Of a stretch of DNA of 64,000 nt, positions 16,704 through 26,049 are shown one piece after another. The translations under genes and the position numbers were made by a program. Under the pieces are notes generated by a model. It made no database searches, had not been told where the DNA came from, and saw only the letters and a program-made list of their open reading frames with translations. How positions within the stretch are numbered: the stretch's first letter is position 1; each line of letters begins with the position of its first letter. This DNA comes from Corallococcus sp. AS-1-6. GTDB lineage: Bacteria; Myxococcota; Myxococcia; Myxococcales; Myxococcaceae. The stretch is taken from NCBI RefSeq assembly GCF_020037015.1, contig NZ_JAIQDE010000017.1, forward strand, positions 120,498-184,497, given 5' to 3'.

Positions 16704-17123
16704 TCAGGGAGCCGACGCGGGAGGGCGGGCCGTGCCCTTGCGCGGATCGGCTTGCGTCACCCGCCACACCCAGCCGGACGGGGTGGGGTCGCGCTGCGCG
16801 GTGTTCACGTCCACCGCGTACACGTCCAGGGTGTGCTCGCCCAGGGGCAGGTCCTTCAGGCGCCACGGGGATTCGCAGGGGATGTAGAGGCTGCCGTCCA
16901 GCGAGCACCAGAACACGGGCTTCAGCGTGGTGGCGGTGAAGACGAAGGTGGCCTCCCTGGAGGGCGTGGCCCCGGGGGGCCCTTCGTCGATGAACGTGTC
17001 CGGCCCCTCATTGCCCGCGCGCGCCAGCGACGGCGGGAAGAGCAGCGGCATCAACATCAGGCACAACAGCAGTGACGCGAGCAGTCCGTGGGGAAGGTAG
17101 CGCAGTGACGGCGGGGGAATCAT
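16704..17123 (-). CDS. Exported protein with a partial Ig-like fold
   Basis: A 139-residue protein from ATG 17123. It has a strongly hydrophobic N-terminal segment (LLASLLLCLMLMPLLFPPSLA) that could be a signal peptide or anchor, then a segment with the pattern ATFVFTATTLKPVFWCSLDG and SPWRLKDLPLGEHTLDVYAVD. This is a known myxobacterial Ig-like motif, with its disulfide cysteines in FWCSLDG and IPCESP, usually found in long repeat proteins; here only one copy is present. Function unknown. Confidence 0.7.
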   Translation of the reverse strand: MIPPPSLRYLPHGLLASLLLCLMLMPLLFPPSLARAGNEGPDTFIDEGPPGATPSREATFVFTATTLKPVFWCSLDGSLYIPCESPWRLKDLPLGEHTLDVYAVDVNTAQRDPTPSGWVWRVTQADPRKGTARPPASAP

Positions 17124-17484
17124 AAGCAGGCTCGCGTGACGCCGGACGCCGCGCGCACCCTGCCTTGGAGCATGTCGTGGAAGAGAGGTCTGGGAGGGGT
17201 GGGGCGTTCCACCATGGGCATGGCGTCCGGGGAATGGGAAAGGGCGACTTCCTGGAAGGTGGGGATGGATCCGAAATGGGGCGCCCCGTCCCGGGGAGTG
17301 GCCCCGGCATCCACGGCGAGACGTGACGCGCGGAGACAATGTCCTCCAGCGGAAAGGGCGCGGCGCGGGCGGGGCCCCGGCCGGGCGGTGATGGCACGCG
17401 TCACGGCGCAGCGCTTGTCAGGGCGGACATCCCCTGGCCTCATGGGCGCTGGCCGGGACCTTCCTTGCACGAACGCCATCGCCC
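17124..17484. other. Divergent intergenic region before the TonB-dependent receptor
   Basis: This 361-bp spacer separates the minus-strand Ig-like protein gene and the TonB-dependent receptor. It is G-rich and open in one frame but lacks a start with a ribosome binding site or any recognisable protein. It should hold promoters for both flanking genes; no clear element was picked out. Confidence 0.35.
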
Positions 17485-20400
17485 ATGACCTTCGCGAAGA
17501 GGAGCACGCCCTGGCACGCCGCCGCGCTGGCGCTTTCCCTGGGCCTGTCGTGCCTGGCGCTCCCCGCCCGGGCCCAGGCTCCTGAGCCGGCCCCTGGCAG
17601 TGCCCGGCTGGGCGACACCCTGGACGCGGGCCTGCCCGTCACCGGGGAGAACCTCACGACCGGCGCGGCCCCGCGGAGCATGGACGCGCCGTGGACCGAG
17701 GGGGACGGCCCCCAGGACGGGGGCACGGGCACGGCCGCGAAGGAGGCGGAGCTCCAGCGCACCCCGGACGGCGGCTGGGCGGTGGAGCCCGGCGCGGCTC
17801 CGCCGGGGCAGGCAGGCGGCGCGGACGCGGGCCCCGCCCTGGCCGCCTTCGTGCCGCCCGCGCTGGTGCGGGACTCGCCCGCGCCGTACCCGCCCCGGCT
17901 GGTGGGCGAGGGCGTGGCGGGCACGGTGAAGCTGGAGCTGCTGGTGGACGAGGCGGGCGAGGTGGACACCGCCACGCTGGTGGAGGGCGTGCACCCGCTG
18001 CTCGACGAGGCCGCGCTGCACGCGGCGCCCTCCCTGCGCTTCTCCCCCGCGATGATGGAGGGCCAGCCCGTCGCGGTGCGCCTGTTCTTCGAGTACCGCT
18101 TCGAGGCGCCCGTCCCGGTGGCCACCTCCACGGACGGCGGCACGCTGGCGGGCTCCGAGCTTCGGGGCCCCATCACCCTCAAGGGCCTGGTGCGGCAGAA
18201 GGGCAACCGCCGGCCGCTGATTGGGGCGACGCTGGTGTCGGACGCGGCGCCGGACTCGCCGGTGCAGACGGACGAGAACGGCCGCTTCGAGGCGCGCTTC
18301 CCCACGGGCGGCCAGGCGGTGCGCGTGTTCGCCCCCGGCCACAAGCCCGGCCTGTTCCGCGAGGCGCTCAAGTCCACCGAGTCGCTGGAGGTCGTCTACG
18401 GCCTGGAGCCGCTCGTGGTGAACCCCTACGAGACGGTGGTGCGCGGCGACCGCGAGCGCACGGAGGTCAGCCGCATCACGCTGCACGACGCGGAGCTGCG
18501 CGAGGTGCCCGGCACCATGGGCGACCCGTTCCGCGTGGTGATGCTGCTGCCGGGCGTGGGCAGCATGCTGTCCGGCGTGGCGTACCCGGTGGTGCGCGGC
18601 AGCCAGCCCGCGTCCACGGGCTACTTCCTGGACGGCATCCGCATCCCCATCCTCTTCCACCTGTTCCTGGGGCCCGCGGTCATCCACCCGGACTTCCTGG
18701 ACGCCATCGACTTCTATCCGGGCTCGCCGCCGCCGCAGTACGGCCGGCTGATGGGCGGCGCCATCGACGGGCGCCTCACCCGGCCTCGCGACGACCGCGT
18801 GCACGGCAGCGCCTACGCGGACTTCATCAACGCGGGCTTCTTCATTGAGACGCCCTTCAAGTCCACCGGCACCAACGTCAGCCTCGCGGGCCGCTATTCC
18901 TATACGCCGTGGATCATCGCGCTCGCGGCCAATCAGTTGCAGGACCCGCCGCCGCCGGGGCGCACCAACCCGAAGGTGGTGCTGGACTTCTGGGACTACC
19001 AGGCCCGCGTGGAGCAGGATGTGGGGCGGGGCAAGCTGCGGCTGTTTGCCTTTGGCTCGTCGGACACCTTCGGCTCGGAGGCGCAGGACGACCAGGGCGA
19101 CACCGCGCTCCAGTCCGTCGCCTTCCACCGCGTGGACCTGAGAGGCCGCCACCCGCTGGGCAAGGGCGAGCTGGAGGTGGGCGGCACCTGGGGCCTGGAC
19201 CGCTTCGCCGTCGTGTCGCGCGGGCCGGACAACGGGAACGAAATCTACATCGACCAGGACAACTTCTCCGGGCGCCTGGGCTACAGCGTGCCCTTGGATG
19301 AGCGGCTCCTGCTGCGCGCGGGCGCGGACCTGGAGCACAAGCGCGCCATCGTGGACGTGCTCACGGTGGAGAACGGCCAGCCGGTGGACGAGGACACGGT
19401 GCGCGTGCCCGTGGCGCTGGCCACCTTCACCGGCGCGTACGCGGAAGGCGTGTGGACGCCCGATGACAGATGGACGGTGGTGCCCGGCCTGCGCCTGGAC
19501 AGCTACCACCTGTCCGGCGGCTTCGACCACAAGGTCATCGAGCCGCGCCTCACCGTGCGCCACAAGCTCACCGACACCGTGACGCTCAAGGGCGGCGCGG
19601 GCCTCTTCCACCAGCCGCCCACCACCCTCATCAGCCTGCCGGTGGTGGACGTGGGCAGTCTGTTGTTGGGCCTCCAGGAGGGCGTGCAGCTCTCCACGGG
19701 CGTGGAGTGGAAGGCCTTCGACAAGTGGGAGGTGGGGCTGGACGTCTACGTGAACCCCATGCTGCGCACCATCGAGCTCACGCCCTTCTCCGACGAGGGC
19801 CTGACGGATGACATCGGGGACCCGGGAGATCCGGACGTCATCGAGCCCCCGCCCTCCGGTGGGGGGCCCCCTCGCCAGGACGGCTTCCGCCGGGTGCGCG
19901 CGCGGCAGATTGACGTGGACGGACCGCCGGTCAGCCGGGACGACTGGGACCTCCCGGACTTCACCAGCCACGGCCTGGCGTATGGGTTGGAGCTGCTCAT
20001 CCGCTACCCGCTGGGGAACAACTGGTTCGGCTGGCTTTCGTACAGCCTCCAGCGCAGCACGCGGCGCACCACCTTCTTCCGGTATGACTCGTCAGGTCGG
20101 GCCGTCTCCGAGGACTCCGCGGACCTGCCCTTCGCGTTCGACCAGACACACATCCTGAACCTGGTGGTCAGCCACAAGTTCTCCAACAACATCACCCTGG
20201 GGGGCGTGCTCCACTTCAACAGCGGACGTCCGGAGTACGGCACCCTGGGGAGCCAGACGCACCGCGAGGGCGTGGACGCGGACGGCCGCCCCGCGTGGGT
20301 GCAGGTGGATCGCGATCGGGTGGACCGGCTGCCGCCCTTCTTCCGCTTCGACCTGCGCGTCTCCAAGGCCTGGGCCTACGAGACGTTCAGCCTGGAGGCC

Positions 20401-20547
20401 TACCTGGACATGCTCAACGTCACCCTCAACACGGAGACGCTGGGCTTCGACTACCTGGGCGGCGGCTACAGCCGGCAACCCCTGACCAAGAGTGCGGTGG
20501 GACTGCCCATTGCCCTGCCCATCATCGGCGTCAAGGGCCGGTACTGA
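17485..20547 (+). CDS. TonB-dependent receptor fused to a TonB C-terminal domain
   Basis: A 1020-residue outer-membrane protein. After a signal peptide ending at ARA (about residue 30) and a Pro/Gly-rich linker comes a TonB C-terminal domain at about 130-206 (YPPRLVGEGVAGTVKLELLV ... FSPAMMEGQPVAVRLFFEYRF). A carboxypeptidase-regulatory-like beta-sandwich follows at 229-310 (LIGATLVSDAA), then the plug at about 330-450 (PGTMGDPFRVVMLLPGV, STGYFLDGIRIP) and the 22-strand barrel ending in an aromatic-terminated strand (IIGVKGRY). The ligand is unknown. Carrying a TonB-type domain on a receptor is unusual compared with classical receptors; TonB C-terminal and receptor modules normally sit in different membranes. 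Confidence 0.92.
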   Translation: MTFAKRSTPWHAAALALSLGLSCLALPARAQAPEPAPGSARLGDTLDAGLPVTGENLTTGAAPRSMDAPWTEGDGPQDGGTGTAAKEAELQRTPDGGWAVEPGAAPPGQAGGADAGPALAAFVPPALVRDSPAPYPPRLVGEGVAGTVKLELLVDEAGEVDTATLVEGVHPLLDEAALHAAPSLRFSPAMMEGQPVAVRLFFEYRFEAPVPVATSTDGGTLAGSELRGPITLKGLVRQKGNRRPLIGATLVSDAAPDSPVQTDENGRFEARFPTGGQAVRVFAPGHKPGLFREALKSTESLEVVYGLEPLVVNPYETVVRGDRERTEVSRITLHDAELREVPGTMGDPFRVVMLLPGVGSMLSGVAYPVVRGSQPASTGYFLDGIRIPILFHLFLGPAVIHPDFLDAIDFYPGSPPPQYGRLMGGAIDGRLTRPRDDRVHGSAYADFINAGFFIETPFKSTGTNVSLAGRYSYTPWIIALAANQLQDPPPPGRTNPKVVLDFWDYQARVEQDVGRGKLRLFAFGSSDTFGSEAQDDQGDTALQSVAFHRVDLRGRHPLGKGELEVGGTWGLDRFAVVSRGPDNGNEIYIDQDNFSGRLGYSVPLDERLLLRAGADLEHKRAIVDVLTVENGQPVDEDTVRVPVALATFTGAYAEGVWTPDDRWTVVPGLRLDSYHLSGGFDHKVIEPRLTVRHKLTDTVTLKGGAGLFHQPPTTLISLPVVDVGSLLLGLQEGVQLSTGVEWKAFDKWEVGLDVYVNPMLRTIELTPFSDEGLTDDIGDPGDPDVIEPPPSGGGPPRQDGFRRVRARQIDVDGPPVSRDDWDLPDFTSHGLAYGLELLIRYPLGNNWFGWLSYSLQRSTRRTTFFRYDSSGRAVSEDSADLPFAFDQTHILNLVVSHKFSNNITLGGVLHFNSGRPEYGTLGSQTHREGVDADGRPAWVQVDRDRVDRLPPFFRFDLRVSKAWAYETFSLEAYLDMLNVTLNTETLGFDYLGGGYSRQPLTKSAVGLPIALPIIGVKGRY

Positions 20548-20567
20548 CCTGCCCTGGAGGGCAGGTC
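20546..20567 (+). terminator. Hairpin at the receptor stop codon
   Basis: GACCTGCCC at 20546-20554 and GGGCAGGTC at 20559-20567 form a nine-base-pair stem with a TGGA tetraloop, starting inside the TGA stop of the receptor gene. No T-run follows, so it may act as a Rho-assisted terminator or 3' stability element. Confidence 0.6.
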
Positions 20568-20727
20568 CACTGCTCGGGGGTGAACCGATTTTCGCGCCCC
20601 CTGCCCTCCAGGGCTGCTCCACTCTTGGCCAGATGTGTCAGTATTCCGTGAGACGCGGGTTTTTCCAGCCTGCCCGGCACCGACGTGAAGGGTGGGGGAA
20701 CAGACCTGTAGCGTCGGGGGGAGCACG

Positions 20728-22323
20728 ATGATGGGTTTGTCCTGGGGGCCGGGAATGGCTCCGGCATGGGAACTGCCCGCTGACAGCGAGACGCCCTGCA
20801 TCCTCCTCGAGCCGTTGTACGGGGAGACAGGCGAAGCGCTCGACTTCCGGTGGACGTCCATGAACGTCCCGGCGGAGGGATGGGTGCGCTCCCTGGAGCT
20901 GGGCCGTCACGTGTCCCTGTGGACGCGGGAGGGCGCCGCGCTGTTCGACGTGGCGGCGTTCGTGCGCGTGCTGATGCGCGGTGTGCCGCACGTGGGGATG
21001 CTGCCGGGGGACGCGGCGGGGCGGCGGTACGTGGTGGTGCGGCACGCAGAGGGATTGGCGCTGTGGCTGCTGCCTCGCGACGAGGGCCAGGCGGCGGACG
21101 CGCACCAGGCGGAGCGGGAGCGGGCGGCGCGGCAGGAGGTGGAGGCGGCGCTGGCGCGGGCGGAGCAGACGGTGAGCGCGCTGCGCGAGGCGGAGGAGCG
21201 CTACCGGCTGGCCACGCGCGCCACGCATGACGTGCTGTGGGACTGGCACTTCGCCACGGACCACGTGCGGTGGGACCCGGGGACGGGGAACGCGTTCGGC
21301 CACGCCACGTCCGTGCTGGAGCACAAGCTGGGCTGGTGGGGCGAGCGCGTGCACGACGACGACCGGGACCGGGTGGTGGACCGGTTGGTGGAGTTCGTCG
21401 CGTCCACGGGCGACGTCTGGAGCGAGGAGTACCGCTTCCAGCGCGCGGACGGCAGTTGGGCGCACGTGCTGGACCGGGGCGTGCTGGCGCGCGACGACGA
21501 GGGGCGCCCGGTGCGGATGATTGGCTCCATGATGGACGTCACCGAGCGCACCCGTCAGATGGAGACGATGGTGGAGGAGGCGCGGTTCCGCGAGCGCTTC
21601 ATCGGCATCCTGGGGCATGACCTGCGCAATCCGCTCAACGCCATCGTGCTGTCGGCGCGGGCGCAGAAGCGCCGGGGCCCGCTGGAGTGCACGCCGGAGC
21701 AGCACCGGCAGCATGCGCAGCGGATTGAGGCGTCCGCGACGCGCATGGGGAACATGATCGCGGACCTGCTGGATTTGACGCGCGCCCGGCTGGCCGGCGG
21801 CATCCCGCTGCGCAAGGGCCCCACGGACCTGGGGGCGGTGTGCCAGCAGGTGGTGGACGAATTGTCCGCGGCGTACCCGGACCGCGCGGTGGCGGTGGAC
21901 GTGGACGGCAAGGCGGAAGGGGAGTGGGACGCGGAGCGGCTGGCGCAGGTGCTCTCCAACCTGGTGGGCAACGCGCTGGAGCACGGCAGCCCGGACGCGC
22001 CGGTGTTCCTGCGCTGCTGGGCGAAGGGCGAGCACCAGGTGCTGGAGGTGCAGAACCCGGGCAACCCCATCCCGGAGGAGCTGCGCGAGCGGCTGTTCGA
22101 TCCGTTCCGCCAGGGCGAGGGCGAGCGCGAGCAGGGCGGCCGGCGCAACAGCGGGCTGGGGCTGGGGTTGTTCATCGTGAAGGAGATCGTCCAGGCGCAC
22201 GGGGGGACGGTGGAGGTGACGTCGAATCAGAAGGAGGGGACGACGTTCACGGTGCGGCTGCCGCGGCCGCCGCGCCCGAAGGCGAAGGCGAAGTCCGGCC
22301 GGGGTCGGACGCGAACCGCCTGA
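20728..22323 (+). CDS. PAS-domain sensor histidine kinase
   Basis: A 531-residue soluble kinase. ATG 20728 follows a GGGGGGAG ribosome binding site; a second ATG is the next codon. Residues 20-115 form a PAS-like domain with no strong motif, a coiled coil spans about 125-158, a typical PAS fold covers 159-275 (RYRLATRATHDVLWDWHF), and the kinase core follows. The H-box is GILGHDLRNPLNAIVL near residue 300, the N-box NLVGNALEHGSP, and the G-box GLGLGLFIVKEIVQAHGG. No membrane helix or partner response regulator is adjacent, so it is an orphan cytoplasmic sensor. Confidence 0.93.
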   Translation: MMGLSWGPGMAPAWELPADSETPCILLEPLYGETGEALDFRWTSMNVPAEGWVRSLELGRHVSLWTREGAALFDVAAFVRVLMRGVPHVGMLPGDAAGRRYVVVRHAEGLALWLLPRDEGQAADAHQAERERAARQEVEAALARAEQTVSALREAEERYRLATRATHDVLWDWHFATDHVRWDPGTGNAFGHATSVLEHKLGWWGERVHDDDRDRVVDRLVEFVASTGDVWSEEYRFQRADGSWAHVLDRGVLARDDEGRPVRMIGSMMDVTERTRQMETMVEEARFRERFIGILGHDLRNPLNAIVLSARAQKRRGPLECTPEQHRQHAQRIEASATRMGNMIADLLDLTRARLAGGIPLRKGPTDLGAVCQQVVDELSAAYPDRAVAVDVDGKAEGEWDAERLAQVLSNLVGNALEHGSPDAPVFLRCWAKGEHQVLEVQNPGNPIPEELRERLFDPFRQGEGEREQGGRRNSGLGLGLFIVKEIVQAHGGTVEVTSNQKEGTTFTVRLPRPPRPKAKAKSGRGRTRTA

Positions 22324-22518
22324 TCTTTTGGAAGGGGTGAGCGTTCGCCTCCGTGCGGTGAGGGAAGGAGCGTCCGCCGCCGCACGCCGCGCGTGTTGTG
22401 CGAAGGACCGAAGGGGATGGGCCGGGAGGGCAGGGGCGCTGCTCGCTTCGTCGGAGTGCGTTTACCGGTTGATCAGGCCGCACGGCTCGTGAGGCCAACC
22501 CACGCGGAGGCAGTCCCC

Positions 22519-23457
22519 ATGCATCTCCCTCGCCCTGTTTCATTCCCTTCCTCTCCCTGGGTGGCGCTGTGTCTGGCCGCGGCGCTGGTGGGCTGCGGCG
22601 CTCCCATTGAAGACGCCGCCGAGGCGACGGGCCGGTCCTCGGACGCGCTGGTCTCCACCAATGGGCTGACGGTGAATGGCCTGACGGTGAATGGGCTGAC
22701 AGTGAATGGGCTGACGGTGAATGGGCTGACGGTGAATGGGCTGACGGTGAATGGCCTGTCCACGAACGCGTTCCAGAGTTGGTTCAGCCAGGACCCCGCG
22801 TCGTCGGAGATGGTGATGCGTTACGTGGTGAAGTGCGCGATGGCGGCGGGGATGCGCCTGACGTACCAGTCGCCGGCCACGGGGAAGAGCTACCAGTGGG
22901 ACGGGAGTCTGGGATTGGCGCCGGGGTGGGCCGGGGGGCAGCCGGCGACGGTGGCGGAGCAGCAGGTGGTGAGCGCGTGTCTGGCGGCGCACGCGAACAA
23001 GTACGGCGTGCACGTGAACATCTCCGTGCTGGGGCGCGACGCGGTGGGCGGGGCGATGCCGTACTCCACGGACGAGCTGAGCACCTACAACGAGAAGGAG
23101 GCGTGCTTCTTCGGCAACCTCTTCACGAATGAGGGCGTGTTCGCGGCGAACGACGGCGCGTACCTGGACTACGACGAGAGCACGGTGCGCACCTGCGGCC
23201 TGTCGTCCTGGAGCGAGACGACGGCGTGCACGCCGATGAAGCACGTGGGGGCGTGCCGGTACTACTGCACGCTGGACACCACGCGGACGTACTACACGCG
23301 CTGCACGTACAACGGCGTGAACTACCGGCCCATCACCACGCGCATGCTGCCCCAGGACATCTACCGCTGCGGTGACGGCGTGTGCCAGTTGACGGAGAAG
23401 TGCGGCACCAGCAACACGGCCGATAGCTGCGCGGCGGACTGCGGCGCCTGCCCGTAG
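22519..23457 (+). CDS. Lipoprotein with NGLTV pentapeptide repeats
   Basis: A 312-residue lipoprotein from ATG 22519. The signal ends with the lipobox ALVGC. A short linker is followed by six exact NGLTV repeats plus one NGLST (residues 48-82), then a Cys-containing globular domain of about 230 residues with paired-cysteine segments (CMxxxx, RTCGLSSW, TACTPMKHVGACRYYC) and a C-terminal CGDGVCQLTEKC / DSCAADCGAC motif. The terminal motif resembles the Cys-rich calcium-binding-like modules ending many myxobacterial surface proteins. NGL-type repeats recur in myxobacterial lipoproteins, but their function is not known to me. Confidence 0.82.
   Translation: MHLPRPVSFPSSPWVALCLAAALVGCGAPIEDAAEATGRSSDALVSTNGLTVNGLTVNGLTVNGLTVNGLTVNGLTVNGLSTNAFQSWFSQDPASSEMVMRYVVKCAMAAGMRLTYQSPATGKSYQWDGSLGLAPGWAGGQPATVAEQQVVSACLAAHANKYGVHVNISVLGRDAVGGAMPYSTDELSTYNEKEACFFGNLFTNEGVFAANDGAYLDYDESTVRTCGLSSWSETTACTPMKHVGACRYYCTLDTTRTYYTRCTYNGVNYRPITTRMLPQDIYRCGDGVCQLTEKCGTSNTADSCAADCGACP
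22660..22764 (+). repeat. Tandem 15-bp repeat encoding NGLTV
   Basis: Seven in-frame 15-base units of the type AATGGGCTGACGGTG, nearly identical at DNA level, with single changes (GGC for GGG, ACA for ACG) and a diverged last unit. The near identity suggests recent slippage-driven expansion or contraction. Confidence 0.9.
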
Positions 23458-23538
23458 TCATGACTCGCGGCCCCTGGAGGAGCGGGTGCCGCAGCGGTGT
23501 TCGGGGCGGGCGTTGAGGGCTCCCAGCGGGTCCGCCCG

Positions 23539-25035
23539 CTAGAAGATGCCGGGGAGGGGCCGGTCGCGGCCGGGGGGCCTGGGGGCCTGGCGGGGGTCCT
23601 TCGGCGGTTCCACGCGGGGCCCGAGGATGGCTGGCAGGGAGGCGGTGAGCCTGCCCACGTACAGCAGGCCCTGGAGGCTTTCGTTCGCGGACGTGGGCTG
23701 CAGCAGGATGTGCGGGCTCTGGCCGGGGAGGGCGGCCACCTTGGGCGCGGGCGTCGCGCCCACGATGCCGCAGGCCAGCTTGCTGTCGCGGTCCAGGTCA
23801 CAGCCCCAGCGCAGACCCTGCGCGTAGCTCATCTCCAGCACGACGAGGGAGCGGTGGTCCTTCATCAGGTGCGCCATGGGCGTGAAGGACGGGTCCCACT
23901 GCGTGCCCTTTTTCATCTGGGTATGCGTGTTGCCCGCGAGCACCACCTGGACCTCGTCTGGCTTCGCGGCCCGGCGCTTCGTCCAGACCTGGGCCTGGGC
24001 GGCGTCGCGTTCGCTGCCGTTGAGCACGTCCGTGTCGTAGGCCACCACCGTCACCCGCAGCCCCGCCGCGCGCAGGGCCCGCACGCGGTCGATGAGGTCC
24101 ATGACGGCACGGCTGCTGCGGCCGTCCTGATACGCGCGCGTCCAGAAGCGGCCCTCCAGCAACGCGTCCTGGTCCGCCGGGGCGCCGGGGCTGGAGAGGT
24201 ACGTGTCCACGCGCGCCTGCTCCGTTTCGGGGAGCGACAGGCCCAGCACCACGGCGAGCCCTGTCCGAGCGGCCTGGCACACCACGTGGCCCACGACGTC
24301 AGGCACTTCGTTGGAACCCAGTTGCTCGCCGATGAGCAGCGTGAGGCCCGGGTGCAGCAGCTCCGCCAGCCCGCGCACGGGGGGGGTGCACGGGCCTGCC
24401 GCGACGGCTTCGTCCTTCCAGCGCTCCAGGTAGAACTCCGGCGCGCGGACGGGGTCCGGGCGCTTCTCCTCCGCGACGTTGCCAGCGAGGACCTCCACGG
24501 AGGGCGCGGACTCCAGCCTGAGCGTGAGCGCCTGTTCCAGGTCCAGGTCTCGCGCGCCGTGCTGCGCGCCGCGCAGCATGGACAGACGTTTGGTCATCGT
24601 GTCGTCCTGGTCGAGGTCCACCTCCTTCACGAAGGGATTCGAGGTCTGCTCCCATCGCTCCGTGGCGACCTTCCACCACAGCTTGCGCCACTCGACGTCG
24701 TTGCCGGTGGTCTGCTGGGTCATGCGGAAGATGCGCACGACGGACTGGCGCGGGGCCACCTGGATGCCCGTCACCAGGTAGCGCGTATAGGTGGTGTTGA
24801 GCGTGCCGGCCCGGTCAGGCTCGGACCAGGTGGTGACGAGCTGGTTGGGGTCTTCCGTGTCCTCGAACGTGTAGCCCCGCGCTTCCAGCAGTTCACGCGT
24901 GGCCGCGAGCGCCTCCGTCAGGGGTTTCTGGAAGACATGCTCGTATTTGGGCAGCTCCGCTTCGGGTGCACGCTTCGAGTGGGCACAGCCGACGGACAGC
25001 AGGGTCCATGCGACGACGAGCCAACGACAATGCAT
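23539..25035 (-). CDS. Lipoprotein with Tiki/EreA/ChaN-like C-terminal domain
   Basis: A 498-residue lipoprotein from ATG 25035, with signal and lipobox LLSVGC. Residues about 25-210 look like a NlpC/BamC-type lipoprotein domain (PLTEALAATRELLEARGYTFE and a strand-rich following part). Residues about 255-450 resemble the Tiki / ChaN / erythromycin-esterase superfamily: LLIGEQLGSNEVPDVV with the first Glu, a long helical middle, and AGNTHTQMKKG near the end. In that superfamily Glu and His residues bind metal or haem. A Pro-rich tail ends the protein. The activity and substrate are unknown. Confidence 0.7.
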   Translation of the reverse strand: MHCRWLVVAWTLLSVGCAHSKRAPEAELPKYEHVFQKPLTEALAATRELLEARGYTFEDTEDPNQLVTTWSEPDRAGTLNTTYTRYLVTGIQVAPRQSVVRIFRMTQQTTGNDVEWRKLWWKVATERWEQTSNPFVKEVDLDQDDTMTKRLSMLRGAQHGARDLDLEQALTLRLESAPSVEVLAGNVAEEKRPDPVRAPEFYLERWKDEAVAAGPCTPPVRGLAELLHPGLTLLIGEQLGSNEVPDVVGHVVCQAARTGLAVVLGLSLPETEQARVDTYLSSPGAPADQDALLEGRFWTRAYQDGRSSRAVMDLIDRVRALRAAGLRVTVVAYDTDVLNGSERDAAQAQVWTKRRAAKPDEVQVVLAGNTHTQMKKGTQWDPSFTPMAHLMKDHRSLVVLEMSYAQGLRWGCDLDRDSKLACGIVGATPAPKVAALPGQSPHILLQPTSANESLQGLLYVGRLTASLPAILGPRVEPPKDPRQAPRPPGRDRPLPGIF

Positions 25036-25137
25036 TCTGCCCCCCCTGGGAAATGCAAAGCGGCTCTCAGCTAATCCCATTCCACGCCGACAAATCCAGA
25101 GGGGGTGCCGCGGAGTTGTGGTTCTTTTACGTGATTG

Positions 25138-26049
25138 TCATTGATTCCAGCTCCAGGTCTCCGGGTCCCAGCGGGTGATGGAGGCTCCTTCCAGGACGGG
25201 GTCGAGGAAGCGCTTCGCGGCTTCGGTCACTTCTTCAAGCGTGGGCCAGGGGAGCTGGTTGTCCTGGGCCAGGTCCTCGTAGGCCATCTCCCAATCCTTG
25301 GAGGGAGAGGCAAGGGCGCCCGGCAGTGGATGGGTATTCCGGAAGTCGAAGGTCAGCTTGAGCGCTTGCCGCAGCCGCTCTGCCTCCAGTGACTTCCGTG
25401 CCTGCGCCAGCAGCGCGAGGTCGGGCAGGTCCTTCACGCGGGAGTTCGGCCGCAGGCGAGGCATCGTGTATGCGTGCAGCTTCTCCGCGAGATGGGTTTC
25501 GACGGGGTAGAGCCGCAGGCGGGGCGGAGCGATGTTCGCGAAGCCGAGCACGTCGGGGGCCGTGACCTCATCCGGCGTTCCCAGCATGGGCTCCCCAAAG
25601 GCGACGTCCACGTCCACGTCGAAAGGGCGGCTGTAGATCTTCTGTGCGAGCCTGCACTCCGCGCGAAAGCGCAGGCCTTCATAGCGCATGCCCTCATTCT
25701 GGATCTTGGGATGCTCGTGATCCGGGCGGACCTCGAACGAAAAGAAGTCGCCAAGCTCGTGCCTTCCGGCGTCCTGCAGTTGGAGCAGCAGTCCGCTGGG
25801 GTCGCCTTGGATGCGAAGGTCGATATCCTTCGTGGCTCGCGCCCTTTCGATGCGGAGCTCCAGGACCAGCCCTCCCTTGAGGGTGACGCTGGAGCCCAGC
25901 TTCGCGTGGACACGGGCGAGGAACCTGCTGAAGACCAGCAGCTCCCGCTGACGCTCGAGTGGCACCCCTCGCTTCGAGGCCTCCGCGCGAAGCCGCAGTT
26001 CCAATGCCTGCTTGAAGGCCGCGGGCGAAGCATAGGTGCGGCCCGTCAC
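25138..26049 (-). CDS. abiEii: AbiEii-type nucleotidyltransferase toxin
   Basis: A 303-residue toxin of the AbiEii/AbiGii family, a type IV toxin-antitoxin component with a nucleotidyltransferase fold. Motifs are KGGLVLELRIERARATKDID with the metal-binding Asp pair, FDVDVDVAFGEP, and the downstream TPAPDVLGFANIAP-like and HLAEKLHAYT motifs with the conserved Lys. Known relatives modify tRNA or other RNAs and arrest growth. Its GTG start overlaps the antitoxin stop by four bases (GTGA), so expression depends on the antitoxin gene. Confidence 0.93.
   Translation of the reverse strand: MTGRTYASPAAFKQALELRLRAEASKRGVPLERQRELLVFSRFLARVHAKLGSSVTLKGGLVLELRIERARATKDIDLRIQGDPSGLLLQLQDAGRHELGDFFSFEVRPDHEHPKIQNEGMRYEGLRFRAECRLAQKIYSRPFDVDVDVAFGEPMLGTPDEVTAPDVLGFANIAPPRLRLYPVETHLAEKLHAYTMPRLRPNSRVKDLPDLALLAQARKSLEAERLRQALKLTFDFRNTHPLPGALASPSKDWEMAYEDLAQDNQLPWPTLEEVTEAAKRFLDPVLEGASITRWDPETWSWNQ

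Noticed and set aside
17136..17585. A 149-codon frame in the spacer before the TonB-dependent receptor
   Set aside because: It overlaps the receptor signal peptide in another frame, is Gly/Arg/Pro-rich and has no ribosome binding site or recognisable domain.
17440..19971. An 843-codon antisense frame across the TonB-dependent receptor
   Set aside because: Composition and lack of motifs mark it as a GC-rich shadow.
22660..22764. A CRISPR-like array of short repeats
   Set aside because: The 15-bp units have no spacers and keep the reading frame; they encode a pentapeptide repeat.
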